This document shows, piece by piece, positions 23,017 through 31,385 of a stretch of DNA of 64,000 bases. A model generated the notes under the pieces. The model was not told the DNA's origin. It worked only from the letters and a program-made list of their open reading frames with translations, and searched no databases. The DNA is taken from NCBI GenBank assembly GCA_041390105.1, contig JAWKQO010000001.1, positions 1,676,001-1,740,000 of the forward strand. Reading direction: 5' to 3'. Every line of letters starts with the position of its first letter. Position 1 is the stretch's first letter. The translations under genes were made by a program, and so were the position numbers. Origin of the DNA: Gemmatimonadota bacterium (GTDB lineage Bacteria > Gemmatimonadota > Gemmatimonadetes > Longimicrobiales > Gaopeijiaceae).

Positions 23017-23080
23017 CCGCGCGCGTGGAGGGAGCGAGGCGCTGGAACACCCGGCCTTCTGCCGCCTCCGACGAGAACGC

Positions 23081-23103
23081 CCGGCCCAGGCTTCCTGGGC
23101 CGG
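23081..23103. terminator. Bidirectional terminator hairpin
   Basis: Perfect 9-bp stem CCGGCCCAG/CTGGGCCGG with a 5-nt loop, between convergent genes ending at 23016 (+) and 23145 (-). Confidence 0.55.
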
Positions 23104-23144
23104 CGTCGTGCCTCACCGCAAGGCTCCCGTGCGCAGCGGTCGGA

Positions 23145-24998
23145 CTAGCGGTTGTCCTGCAGGTAGCGGATGATCGCGGCCCGGGCATCCGGGTCGGAAA
23201 CCCCCTCGAAGAGCATGATCGTGCCGGGGACCATCTCGGAGGGGTCCCGCAAGAACTGGTTGAGCAGGTCGGCCGTCCATTCGCCGCCCATCGTCTGCAG
23301 CGCATCGGAGTACTCGAAGCCTTCCACCGAAGCGACCTTCCGCCCGTAGATCCCCTGCAGGGGAGGGGCAGTACCGATGCGCTCACCGGCCCAGGTGTGA
23401 CAGGTCATGCAGTCGGTGAGCAGCTCCAGCGACGCTTCGTTTACCGGGACCGCGATTTCGACCAGGGTCCCCTCGTCCGTCCACAGCACCACGCGTCCAT
23501 CCGGTAGCTGCAGCAGATCCCGGATCCGCAGCCCGATCGGGATTGGCTCCACGAACGCGAGCTCCTCGCCCTGGATGCGCGCGCGGTACAGGGCCCGCCC
23601 CCGCAGCGACGCGATCAACAGGTCGCCCTTCCACGCGGGAAGCAGCTCGCTGTTCAACTCGATGAGGTTGGAGATACCGATAGAAGGCACCCAGGCATGC
23701 ACCGGCTCAACCAGGGGGACGCCCAGGTCTGCGTCCTCGTAGCCGGACGCCGACTGCGTGACGTACTCGACTCCGTGGGTCCGAACCGGCCAGCCGTAGT
23801 TGGCCCCCTTCACCAGCAGGTTGAGCTCGTCTCCGCCCTTGGGACCGTGCTCTGTGGACCAGAGGCGGCCCTGTGCGTCGCGAAGGAGGCCCTGGGCGTT
23901 GCGATGTCCACGCGAGAACTCCTCGATCTCCCCGGTCTCCACGTCGATGATCAGGGCTCGGCCCAGATTCGACTCCGCCTCCTGGGACAGCATCCCGTGC
24001 GTTGGATTCCCAACTGTGAACAGAATCCGCCCGTCCCCCAGCGGGAGGATGCGCCCACCCGTCATGAGATAGTTCCAGGGATCACCGCCTGGGCCGAAGC
24101 GGGCACAGGGCCTCGCCTCGTGCAGCACGCGCCAGGTGCTCTCGGTGGGCGTGGGATCGGTGGGTCCTTGCACCCGCAGCGCAGAGAGGTGGACGGTGCG
24201 GCAACGGCGCTCGTTGTCCCAGAAGAAGTGCGACATCAACAGAACGGTACCGCCGCCGGCCGCCATCAGTTCTACGTCGTTGACCCGCATCCGCGGGAGC
24301 GAGACCGCCCGCGGCAGATCGGGCGCGAACTCCCCGAAGTCGAGTTGTGGAGTGTCCAAGGAGTCCACCGACACGGACCCGTCTCCTGGGAGGCGCACGC
24401 GGTAGAGCCGGCCTTGTCCGTTCGCCACCAGAAGGTCCGGCCCGAGCGCGGCCAACCCGCCGCCGGCCATCACGGTGGGCTCAGCGACGTTGGCGTGGCG
24501 GTACATCTGGAGCGTGTATTCGTTGGTGAAGATGTCCTCTGGTAGGATCGGCGGCGGATCCTTGAGGGTGACCACTCCCATCCCGGCCAGCGCGGCCCCC
24601 ACCCCGACCAGGGTCGCGACGCTGCCCGCACGTCGCCCCAGGTGCGAGATCAGGAGCGGAAACAGCGCGAAGAGCCCGGCCAGACCCACGGACGCCACCA
24701 TCACGGTCCGGTAGTACTCCCGTGGAGACAGGAGCAGCAGCAGGAACCCGACGGCCATGCAGGTCCCCAGCACGCCGACCGCGACCCAAACGGTGATGCC
24801 CTTGCGCCAGAGACCGAATGCGGCGGTCACCAGGATCGCCAGCCCGTACGCGGCGGCGACCGTGCGGATCATGACGAGCTGATCGGCGGGGGCGTGCCAG
24901 GGCAGAGCCGCCAACCACCAGCGGCTGGGGATGAGCAGCACCACCACCAGCCCAAGTCCCTGCCAGGGCAACCAGCGCGAGACTCGAGTTCCGGCCAT
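23145..24998 (-). CDS. Membrane-anchored PQQ sugar-dehydrogenase-like propeller fused to cytochrome c
   Basis: A 617-aa fusion: about four hydrophobic segments at the N-terminus (~12-32, 42-62, 68-90 and 98-135), a periplasmic six-bladed propeller of the soluble PQQ glucose-dehydrogenase/YliI family (~150-515; RNAQGLLRDAQGRLWSTEHG and GGDELNLLVKGANYGWPV), and a C-terminal cytochrome c domain with CMTCH (~530). A possible axial Met lies in SEMVPGTIM. Electron flow from substrate via PQQ to heme is inferred. The early-blade motif holding the catalytic His in homologues (GLLDVVAHP in the neighbour) is not recognisable. ATG after a G-rich RBS. Divergent from a secreted homologue. Confidence 0.8.
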   Translation of the reverse strand: MAGTRVSRWLPWQGLGLVVVLLIPSRWWLAALPWHAPADQLVMIRTVAAAYGLAILVTAAFGLWRKGITVWVAVGVLGTCMAVGFLLLLLSPREYYRTVMVASVGLAGLFALFPLLISHLGRRAGSVATLVGVGAALAGMGVVTLKDPPPILPEDIFTNEYTLQMYRHANVAEPTVMAGGGLAALGPDLLVANGQGRLYRVRLPGDGSVSVDSLDTPQLDFGEFAPDLPRAVSLPRMRVNDVELMAAGGGTVLLMSHFFWDNERRCRTVHLSALRVQGPTDPTPTESTWRVLHEARPCARFGPGGDPWNYLMTGGRILPLGDGRILFTVGNPTHGMLSQEAESNLGRALIIDVETGEIEEFSRGHRNAQGLLRDAQGRLWSTEHGPKGGDELNLLVKGANYGWPVRTHGVEYVTQSASGYEDADLGVPLVEPVHAWVPSIGISNLIELNSELLPAWKGDLLIASLRGRALYRARIQGEELAFVEPIPIGLRIRDLLQLPDGRVVLWTDEGTLVEIAVPVNEASLELLTDCMTCHTWAGERIGTAPPLQGIYGRKVASVEGFEYSDALQTMGGEWTADLLNQFLRDPSEMVPGTIMLFEGVSDPDARAAIIRYLQDNR

Positions 24999-25282
24999 CG
25001 CCCCCCCCTTTCACGATCGTCGATCCGTGCGTTGCAGCCGACTCTCCGGCAGCCGCGCTGAAGCTGCACCCTCCGTGCCGCTGCCCGCCAACCGGAAGGC
25101 CCCGGCTGGAGAGAGCGGACGCCGTCCCCCGGCCGCGAAACCATCCAACGGCAGGCCGAAGAGGGCACCACGAATGGAGGGGGGAGCGCCTGGCCTGGCC
25201 CGGGGGCCCACGGAACACCGTGCCTGAGTGCGGTGTCCGTGGCCGGGTCCATCCACCTTCCCATGTCCGGCCCGGCAGGTTC

Positions 25283-26443
25283 ATGAAACGGATCAAGCGG
25301 CCTTTGTTCGCCCTCTCGCTGCTCGCAGCCCCTGTCTGCCTCGACGCGCAGGAACCGGTGATGCAATCGGCCCGCCACGACTACCGCGTGGTCACCGTGG
25401 CAGACGGACTTGTGCTTCCGTGGTCGATGACCTTCCTGCCGGCCGGTGACCTCCTCGTCACAGAGCGCCCTGGCCGCCTGCGGATCATCCGCGACGGAAG
25501 GCTACTGCCCGAGCCGGTCGGCGGGGTTCCGGATGTGGTCGCCGAGGGCCAGGGCGGATTGCTGGACGTGGTAGCGCACCCCCGATTCGCCACCAATCGC
25601 TTGCTCTATCTCAGCTTCTCCAAGCCGAGAGCCGACCGTCAACGTGGGACTACCGCCGTGGTGCGGGCACGCTTCGAAAACGACCGCCTCTCCGAGGTCG
25701 AGGAGATCTTCGAAGCGGATACCGAGGGCAACGGCCACTACGGATCGCGCCTTGCGTTCGACGGCGAGGGGTACCTCTACATCACGGTCGGAGATCGCCA
25801 AGTCCCGCCTGAGGGCGACCTGGAAGGGCATCCGGCCCAGGACCTCTCCAATCACCACGGCACCATCAATCGCATCCATGACGATGGTCGGATCCCGGTG
25901 GACAATCCCTTCGTGGGCCGGAGTGGTGCACGCCCGGAGATCTGGAGCTACGGGCATCGCAACCCTCAGGGGCTGGCCATCGACCCCTCGACCGGCCGGG
26001 TCTGGGCGACCGAGCATGGCCCCCAGGGAGGAGACGAGCTCAACCTGATCGTGAAGGGCGGCAACTATGGATGGCCGGTGGTGGGGTACGGCGTGAACTA
26101 CCGAACGGGGCGCGCCATCCACGAAGGCACCATGCGAGAAGGGATGGAGGACCCTGCCCACGTCTGGGTTCCCTCGATCGGAGTCTCTGGCCTGCTGTTC
26201 TACACGGGGGAGGGTTTCCCGGCGTGGAAGGGCAACGTGCTGGCCGGAGGCCTGGCGGGGCAGGTGGTGGCGCGCCTGACGCTCGAGGACGCCAACGTCA
26301 TCTCGCGGGAGAACCTATTGGAACGGATGGGGCGAGTGCGCGACATCCGCCAGGGGCCGGACGGCCTCATCTATGTCGCGATCGAGGACGACGACGGGAA
26401 CCCGTCGTCCATCGTTCGACTGGAGCCGGTGCCCCGCCGGTAG
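25283..26443 (+). CDS. Secreted PQQ-dependent sugar dehydrogenase (YliI/Asd family)
   Basis: A 386-aa soluble quinoprotein aldose dehydrogenase-like protein. Signal peptide 1-~23 (ending LDAQ). Family signatures in order: LPWSMTFLPAGDLLVTERPG, GQGGLLDVVAHPRF (with the expected catalytic His), SRLAFDGEGYLYITVGDR, IWSYGHRNPQGLAID, TEHGPQGGDELNLI and GNYGWPV. It oxidises sugars in the periplasm, passing electrons to a carrier; the divergent cytochrome-fused homologue next door is an attractive partner. Start: the ATG at 25283, since upstream sequence encodes no signal. The 284-nt divergent region shows no obvious operator. Confidence 0.87.
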   Translation: MKRIKRPLFALSLLAAPVCLDAQEPVMQSARHDYRVVTVADGLVLPWSMTFLPAGDLLVTERPGRLRIIRDGRLLPEPVGGVPDVVAEGQGGLLDVVAHPRFATNRLLYLSFSKPRADRQRGTTAVVRARFENDRLSEVEEIFEADTEGNGHYGSRLAFDGEGYLYITVGDRQVPPEGDLEGHPAQDLSNHHGTINRIHDDGRIPVDNPFVGRSGARPEIWSYGHRNPQGLAIDPSTGRVWATEHGPQGGDELNLIVKGGNYGWPVVGYGVNYRTGRAIHEGTMREGMEDPAHVWVPSIGVSGLLFYTGEGFPAWKGNVLAGGLAGQVVARLTLEDANVISRENLLERMGRVRDIRQGPDGLIYVAIEDDDGNPSSIVRLEPVPRR

Positions 26444-26448
26444 GCCCG

Positions 26449-26464
26449 GCGGCGGCTCCGCCGC
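26449..26464. terminator. Short bidirectional hairpin
   Basis: GCGGCG-GCTC-CGCCGC between convergent stops at 26443 (+) and 26473 (-). Short stem without a T-tract. Confidence 0.35.
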
Positions 26465-26472
26465 ACGGCGTT

Positions 26473-27195
26473 CTACGACGACGCGCTCGCCAGCGCGGCC
26501 GCCCGCTCGATCTCCTCAGGCGTGAGGACCACCTTGAGCACGCCCGCCAACGATGGGCCGGGGAGCCAGAACGGAGCCCCGGCTCGCACGGCCGCCCGCT
26601 CGATCACGCCGCCGAAGCCGATGAAGTCCACTCCCACCTTGGTGACCTCGAGGTCGGTGACGCCGTCCCCGACCACGACGATGGACTTGTGCTTCTTGGC
26701 CAACGCAGCACACACCTCGGCCTTGCCCCCGCTCCGCGTCATGGGCGAAGCCTCGTCGAAGCCGGTGTACTGCCCATGCTGGTCGTGATGCACTTCCACG
26801 GCAAAGACGTTCTCCTCCGCGACACCGAGCTGGCCGACGAACGGGACGACCGCCTGTTTGAGTCCGCCACTGACGACGTAGACGGGCTTCTCCAGGCTTT
26901 TCAAGGTAGCGATGGACGACGCTGCGCCGGGGACCAGCCGACGACGATACAACTCGCCCAGCAGGCGCAGGGCCGTGCGGCTCGGGCGGATGCGATCCAG
27001 GCGCAGGCCATAGACCTCCTCGAGCTTGACCCGGCCCTCCATGGCATCCGCGGTGAGCTTGGAGAGATCCACGGTAAGGCCGGCCCTGCGTGCGAGCTGG
27101 TCGATCCCCTCGACGGCCGACAGGGTGCTGTCGCAGTCGAAGACCACGGCATCGAAGGGAGGTCCGTGCTTGAAGGGTCGGTCGGGATTAGCCAT
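26473..27195 (-). CDS. serB: Phosphoserine phosphatase-like HAD hydrolase
   Basis: A 240-aa HAD-superfamily subclass IB phosphatase, last step of serine synthesis (phosphoserine to serine). Motif I is VVFDCDSTL (nucleophile D20, D22), motif II is the Ser in VVSGGLKQAV (also the motif III Lys region), and motif IV is VVVGDGVTDLEV (~176). A helical cap with EGRVKLEEVYGLRL lies between. Start: the ATG at 27195; no signal peptide, cytoplasmic. The symbol is by family; related HAD-IB enzymes with other small phosphate substrates are possible. Convergent with the PQQ dehydrogenase gene. Confidence 0.82.
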   Translation of the reverse strand: MANPDRPFKHGPPFDAVVFDCDSTLSAVEGIDQLARRAGLTVDLSKLTADAMEGRVKLEEVYGLRLDRIRPSRTALRLLGELYRRRLVPGAASSIATLKSLEKPVYVVSGGLKQAVVPFVGQLGVAEENVFAVEVHHDQHGQYTGFDEASPMTRSGGKAEVCAALAKKHKSIVVVGDGVTDLEVTKVGVDFIGFGGVIERAAVRAGAPFWLPGPSLAGVLKVVLTPEEIERAAALASASS

Positions 27196-27292
27196 TCCAC
27201 TCTCGTCCTGGGGAACCCGGCGCACCCGCCAGCGGGCTCCGGAAGTCGTCCACAGCTAGGGTTATACCCCAGAAGGGTCCAGAGTCCTCCGG

Positions 27293-28327
27293 TCAGCGCT
27301 CCGTCACAGAAACGGAGCCCACGCCGAACACCCGGCCGTTCTGGGTATGAAGCACCACGCGGTACTCGCCGGGCTCGATCCGTCCGTCCTCCGGCCGCAG
27401 GCCGTCCCAGACGCGGAACCCCGATTCGTGCGCCAGAATCTCGACGACCCGGGAGCGCTTGACGGCGACCCCATCGCGGGTCCAGTCGAGCGAGACGCGG
27501 GTGGGCACCACCGCTGGCGCGAACACCCGGACCACGACCACCAGTCGACCCCGCAACGCGGAGGCCGGCACCGATGCGGGCAGGGTGTCCGGCTGCACGA
27601 GGGTCTCGCGGTCGATGTCCGCGGAGAAGGTGACGCGCTCCATCCGGAGCGGAACCGGCGGCACCAGCTCGGGGAGTCCGATAGCCACGATCAGGATCAC
27701 CACCGCCACAGCCGCCAGTCGGAGGCGCACGCCCCACCCGCGCGCGCCGGACTGCAACGCCAGTGGCACCGCGCTTCCCACGGCCAGCAGTGCCGCCATG
27801 GGCGTCCCCACCCGGGGCGGCATGCTGAACAGGAAGGGCAGCAGCAGGTTGAGCGCCGCGAACGCCACCGAGGCGAAGAAGATCATCCCGAAGACGACCT
27901 TGGTGCGCAGCCAGCGATCGAACAACAGGTCCAGGCAGGAGAACGCGGCCAATCCCGCCAACAGCGCCAGAAACACGACGTTGGGCGAGCGCAGTACGGT
28001 GGAATACGCGTAGAACGGCAGCAGGAAGAACAGCGTTTCCTGATACAGCGTCCGGGTGAGGTAGGAGGAGAGCTCCTGCTTGAGGCCCGGGCGATAGGGC
28101 CCTTCGGTGGCCTCCCGAGCTGCGCTGCGGCCGAAGAAGAGCGTCGACGCCCAGGTCACGCCGAGGAAGACTACCACCCAGGGAATGAAGGCGTAGCGCT
28201 CGCGGGCCAGGATCACCACTGCGATCCCGGTGGCCAACGCCCACACCGAGTGGATCATCCAGAAGAGCGTGCGGTGTCGCTGCCAGAAGCGTCCGGTCCG
28301 CTCCCGGAAGCTCGATCCTCCGCTCAC
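27293..28327 (-). CDS. DUF5924/DUF2914-like membrane protein
   Basis: A 344-aa membrane protein with about seven hydrophobic segments (from ~20 to ~215) and a C-terminal soluble beta domain (~225-344). The N-terminal part (FWMIHSVWALATGIAVVILA) matches what I remember of DUF5924. The end, with VRVFAPAVVPTRVSLDWTRD and the RIEPGEYRVVLHTQNGR segment, resembles DUF2914. No catalytic motif; function unknown. GTG start overlapping the methyltransferase stop as GTGA, so the two are translationally coupled. Confidence 0.72.
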   Translation of the reverse strand: MSGGSSFRERTGRFWQRHRTLFWMIHSVWALATGIAVVILARERYAFIPWVVVFLGVTWASTLFFGRSAAREATEGPYRPGLKQELSSYLTRTLYQETLFFLLPFYAYSTVLRSPNVVFLALLAGLAAFSCLDLLFDRWLRTKVVFGMIFFASVAFAALNLLLPFLFSMPPRVGTPMAALLAVGSAVPLALQSGARGWGVRLRLAAVAVVILIVAIGLPELVPPVPLRMERVTFSADIDRETLVQPDTLPASVPASALRGRLVVVVRVFAPAVVPTRVSLDWTRDGVAVKRSRVVEILAHESGFRVWDGLRPEDGRIEPGEYRVVLHTQNGRVFGVGSVSVTER

Positions 28328-28917
28328 GGGTGGGGGCGCACCGCGACGACCTGCACCACCTCACTCGGCCCGCCGTGTCCCCTGCCCTCGTGGATCTCGC
28401 GCCGAACCTCACGTGCGTGGACGAGGTCCAGGCCTGCGAGCTCCTCTCGGAGTTCGTCCAGGGTCATGAGGAGTTCCGGGACCTTGGGACCACCGGTGCC
28501 GAGCGCGAGCTGAGCGGGCGTGTAGGCCTCGAGAACGAAGTGGCCCCCGGGCGCGAGCCCTTCGACCACCTGGCGGTGCAGGTGGCGGCGCACCGGTGGC
28601 GGCACGTGACAGAAGATGGAGACGATGCCCTGCCAGACGCCGGGTTCGATGCTGAACTCCTCCAGGCGCGTCAGGATCGTCTCGATCTCGACGCCACGCT
28701 CCGTGGCCAGGCGTCGCGCCTTGGCGAGCCCCACCGCGGAGCCGTCGACCCCTACGACCTGATAGCCGAGCTCGGCCAGAAAGACGCCGTTGCGCCCTTC
28801 GCCCTCGGCCAGCGACAACACCCGACCGGGGGGAATCCGGCCCGCCATCGAGCGCAAGAAGGTGTTGGGCTCGGTGCCGTAGACGTACTCAGCCGTCGAA
28901 TAGCGTTCATCCCACAT
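28324..28917 (-). CDS. Class I SAM-dependent methyltransferase
   Basis: A 197-aa Rossmann methyltransferase of the TehB/thiopurine-like small type. SAM motif I is VLSLAEGEGRNGVFLAELG (~33-51), followed by acidic residue VVGVDGS (~57), motif III LEEFSIEPG, and the post-motif FCHVPPPVRR. The substrate is unknown; the EGEGRNG variant is typical of a cytosolic methyltransferase subgroup. First gene of a two-gene unit with the DUF5924-like membrane protein. The 180-nt upstream region separates it from the divergent DUF4177-like gene. Confidence 0.83.
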   Translation of the reverse strand: MWDERYSTAEYVYGTEPNTFLRSMAGRIPPGRVLSLAEGEGRNGVFLAELGYQVVGVDGSAVGLAKARRLATERGVEIETILTRLEEFSIEPGVWQGIVSIFCHVPPPVRRHLHRQVVEGLAPGGHFVLEAYTPAQLALGTGGPKVPELLMTLDELREELAGLDLVHAREVRREIHEGRGHGGPSEVVQVVAVRPHP

Positions 28918-29097
28918 CTAGCAGGTCGCTGAACAAGGGGGGCGCCCGGTGTTGGGAGGCCAGGGCCCCTCAACCGAGCGGGACGATGTCCGGACGCCGG
29001 GTGACTGTCAATCGGGCTTGGACCGCTTCGCTCCCCTTGCCACGCGAGCCCTTCGGCAATCATTTTCGGTTTTTATTCGGTTTCTACAGGAGCGCCC

Positions 29098-29283
29098 GTG
29101 AGCCGACCGCCACGTTTCGAGAACCACATCCGCACCTTCGAGCTCACGCCCGGCACCGACGTGAATTGGAACCAGATCAACGCCCTGCTCAAGCGCATGG
29201 GCACGGAGGGCTGGCAGGTGACGGGATTCCAGTTCAGCCGCCAGCGTGTGGCCATCGCCTTCTCGCGCCCCTTGCTCGACTAG
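29098..29283 (+). CDS. Small DUF4177-like protein
   Basis: A 61-aa soluble protein. The core LLKRMGTEGWQVTGFQF, followed by RQRVAIAFSRPL, has the pattern of DUF4177 (a helix, then -GxEGWELV-, then a beta hairpin). GTG start behind CAGGAG. The upstream 40 nt are strikingly T-rich (around 29059-29090) and probably contain the promoter. Its TAG stop shares bases with the TAG stop of the convergent amidohydrolase (palindromic CTAG at 29280-29283). Confidence 0.72.
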   Translation: MSRPPRFENHIRTFELTPGTDVNWNQINALLKRMGTEGWQVTGFQFSRQRVAIAFSRPLLD

Positions 29284-31217
29284 CGACGGGCGTCGGGGCT
29301 CGGGGAGGCACCCAGCTGGCCCTCGATCGGTGCCAGGCCCTCCACCTCGATCCGAAACGCTCCCGAGGGCGCGGCTGAAGGCCGGTCGAGGACGACCAGG
29401 ACCGCCCGCTCGTCGTCGGCCGACCCCACGGCGGCGATGCCGGTGACGCTCGCCCACCCCTCCGCGACCTGCAGCACCCCGAGGCGGGACACGGAGATCG
29501 GGCCCCCCTGCGGGTGCAGGAAGCGCAGCGTCCCGGTGGCCCCCACCTCCCCCGGCAGCTGACGCACCTCCAACGCAAGGTCGAACGCCCGTCCACCGAG
29601 CTCACCCCCCGAGGCGGACGCGCGGCGCTCCCGCGCGTTGCTCATCGGCCGGCTGGGGAGGTGAGCGCCACGGCGAAGCAGATGGCCGGCTCCCACCCCG
29701 GTCACCGCCCCGTCCTCGAGCGCGAACCGACCATTCACGAGCACGTGCACGATGCCCTCGGAACGCAGACCGGGCTCCTGGAACGTGGCGTGATCGATCA
29801 CCGTGGCCGGATCGAAGGCGACCAGGTCGGCCACCATACCGGGCGCTACGTATCCGCGATCCGCCATGCCGATCGTGGCGGCCGGTAGAGCGCTCATCTT
29901 CCGGACCGCGTCCTCCCAGCTCAGCGCCCCGCTCTCCCGCACGTAGCGCCCCAACACGCGCGGGAAGCTCCCCCAGTAGCGGGGATGCCCGACCCGTCCC
30001 GCCACCGCGCCACAGTCGCACGCGACCGAGGTGCTCCGGTATTGCAGAATCCGAACGAGATCGTCCTCGGCCCCGAACCGGAGGATCGCTCCCATTCGTC
30101 CGTTCTCTTCCAGGATGCGAATGACGGCCTCGCCTCCGGACTCCACCCCGAGCTCGCGCATGACATCCACCAGCTCGCGGCCCGTCTCCGGCATGTACAC
30201 GCCGCCGGGGCCGCCGAAGCGGGCGGCCATGGCCTCGTCCGCCTCGCGCGCGATCCGGTCGCGCAGCGCGGCATCGGCGAAGCGCGCCTTCATGGCGTCC
30301 AGGCCCCCTTCCTGGGCCCAGCCAGGGATGATCAAGGCCGCCAGGGAGGTCTGTCCCGCCAGGTAGGGGTAGGCATCGGCGGCCACCCACGTACCGGTCT
30401 CGCTGGCAGCCTGCATCGAGCGCAGGATCTCCGCAGCGCGCCCTTGCTCCCTTCCCTGCACCTTCATGTGGGTGATGATTGGAACCAGTCCACTGCGTTC
30501 CCCGATCGTCACCGTCTCGGCGATGCCAACGGTGGAACTGAACCCGGTCTCAGGAGTCAGTCGGTCGTGGTTGGTGAAGTTGGTGCGCCAGGCTCGAGCC
30601 GGCTCCACCACGCGCACGACTTCGTCGAGCGTGGCGAAGTAGGCCGGCTTGTAGTCGAGCCCGGAGGAGACACCCCAGGCCCCCGCTTCGAGGCCGGCGA
30701 GGATGCGCCGCTGCATGGTGGCCACGTCCGCGTCGCTGGCCCGCCGATCCTCCATTCCCACCGTCTCGGCCCACACACTGTTGAAGCCGATGTCGAGCCC
30801 GACGTTGAGGGCCAAGGGGGTCGCCTCCAGCGTCGACATCTGCTCGGCGAGATCAGGGGGACCCCCACCGTCGGCGTTCAGGATCTCGGTGGTCACACCC
30901 TGGCTCAGCATGTTCTCCGCGCTACGCAGCCCCTCCAATTGTGCGTGGCTGTGCAGGTTGATGAACCCGGGCGCCACGAAGAGCCCGCTGACGTCCACCT
31001 CGTCGCGTCCCGCGCCGGGCGCCACGTCGCCCACGAGGCGAATGAACCCGTTCTGCACGGCCACATCGGCCCGGTAGCGGGGCAAGCCGCTTCCGTCCAC
31101 CACGGTGCCGCCGCGCAAGACCAGGTCGTACGTGGGTACGTCCGTGGCCCTGGCATGGCTGGACGTCATCAGGAGCGCGCACGCCACGAGGAGGAGGGCG
31201 CCGAAGGCGAGCTTCAT
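29280..31217 (-). CDS. D-aminoacylase-like amidohydrolase with C-terminal beta domain
   Basis: A 645-aa exported amidohydrolase (signal peptide 1-~24, ending HARA). Related to the protein at 5387 but with an intact strand-1 motif FINLHSHAQLEG (HSH ~89-91), a His in FTNHDRL, ITHMKVQG (~249) and Asp in ACDCGA (~400). A lone TEILNADG replaces the Cys position. The final ~115 residues form an extra beta-sandwich (LRFLHPQGGPISVSRLGVLQ) not found in classical D-aminoacylases. Start: the ATG at 31217; the open frame continues 1.4 kb upstream antisense to the cyclase gene but that part is not coding. Likely deacylates N-acyl-D-amino acids or related dipeptides outside the cytoplasm. Confidence 0.83.
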   Translation of the reverse strand: MKLAFGALLLVACALLMTSSHARATDVPTYDLVLRGGTVVDGSGLPRYRADVAVQNGFIRLVGDVAPGAGRDEVDVSGLFVAPGFINLHSHAQLEGLRSAENMLSQGVTTEILNADGGGPPDLAEQMSTLEATPLALNVGLDIGFNSVWAETVGMEDRRASDADVATMQRRILAGLEAGAWGVSSGLDYKPAYFATLDEVVRVVEPARAWRTNFTNHDRLTPETGFSSTVGIAETVTIGERSGLVPIITHMKVQGREQGRAAEILRSMQAASETGTWVAADAYPYLAGQTSLAALIIPGWAQEGGLDAMKARFADAALRDRIAREADEAMAARFGGPGGVYMPETGRELVDVMRELGVESGGEAVIRILEENGRMGAILRFGAEDDLVRILQYRSTSVACDCGAVAGRVGHPRYWGSFPRVLGRYVRESGALSWEDAVRKMSALPAATIGMADRGYVAPGMVADLVAFDPATVIDHATFQEPGLRSEGIVHVLVNGRFALEDGAVTGVGAGHLLRRGAHLPSRPMSNARERRASASGGELGGRAFDLALEVRQLPGEVGATGTLRFLHPQGGPISVSRLGVLQVAEGWASVTGIAAVGSADDERAVLVVLDRPSAAPSGAFRIEVEGLAPIEGQLGASPSPDARR

Positions 31218-31385
31218 GGCAGGAATCGTCCGTCGAAGGTGGATGGTCGACACGGTACTGCGGCGCTGCCGGGACCGAAAGCGAGGCCTGGATGATCTCT
31301 CCTTGCCCACCCGCACGCCTTTCGGCATGGTGGGAGCGCGCAGCCTCGCCCCCGCCGAGGAGCGTGAACCTCTGCCCCCAGGACC

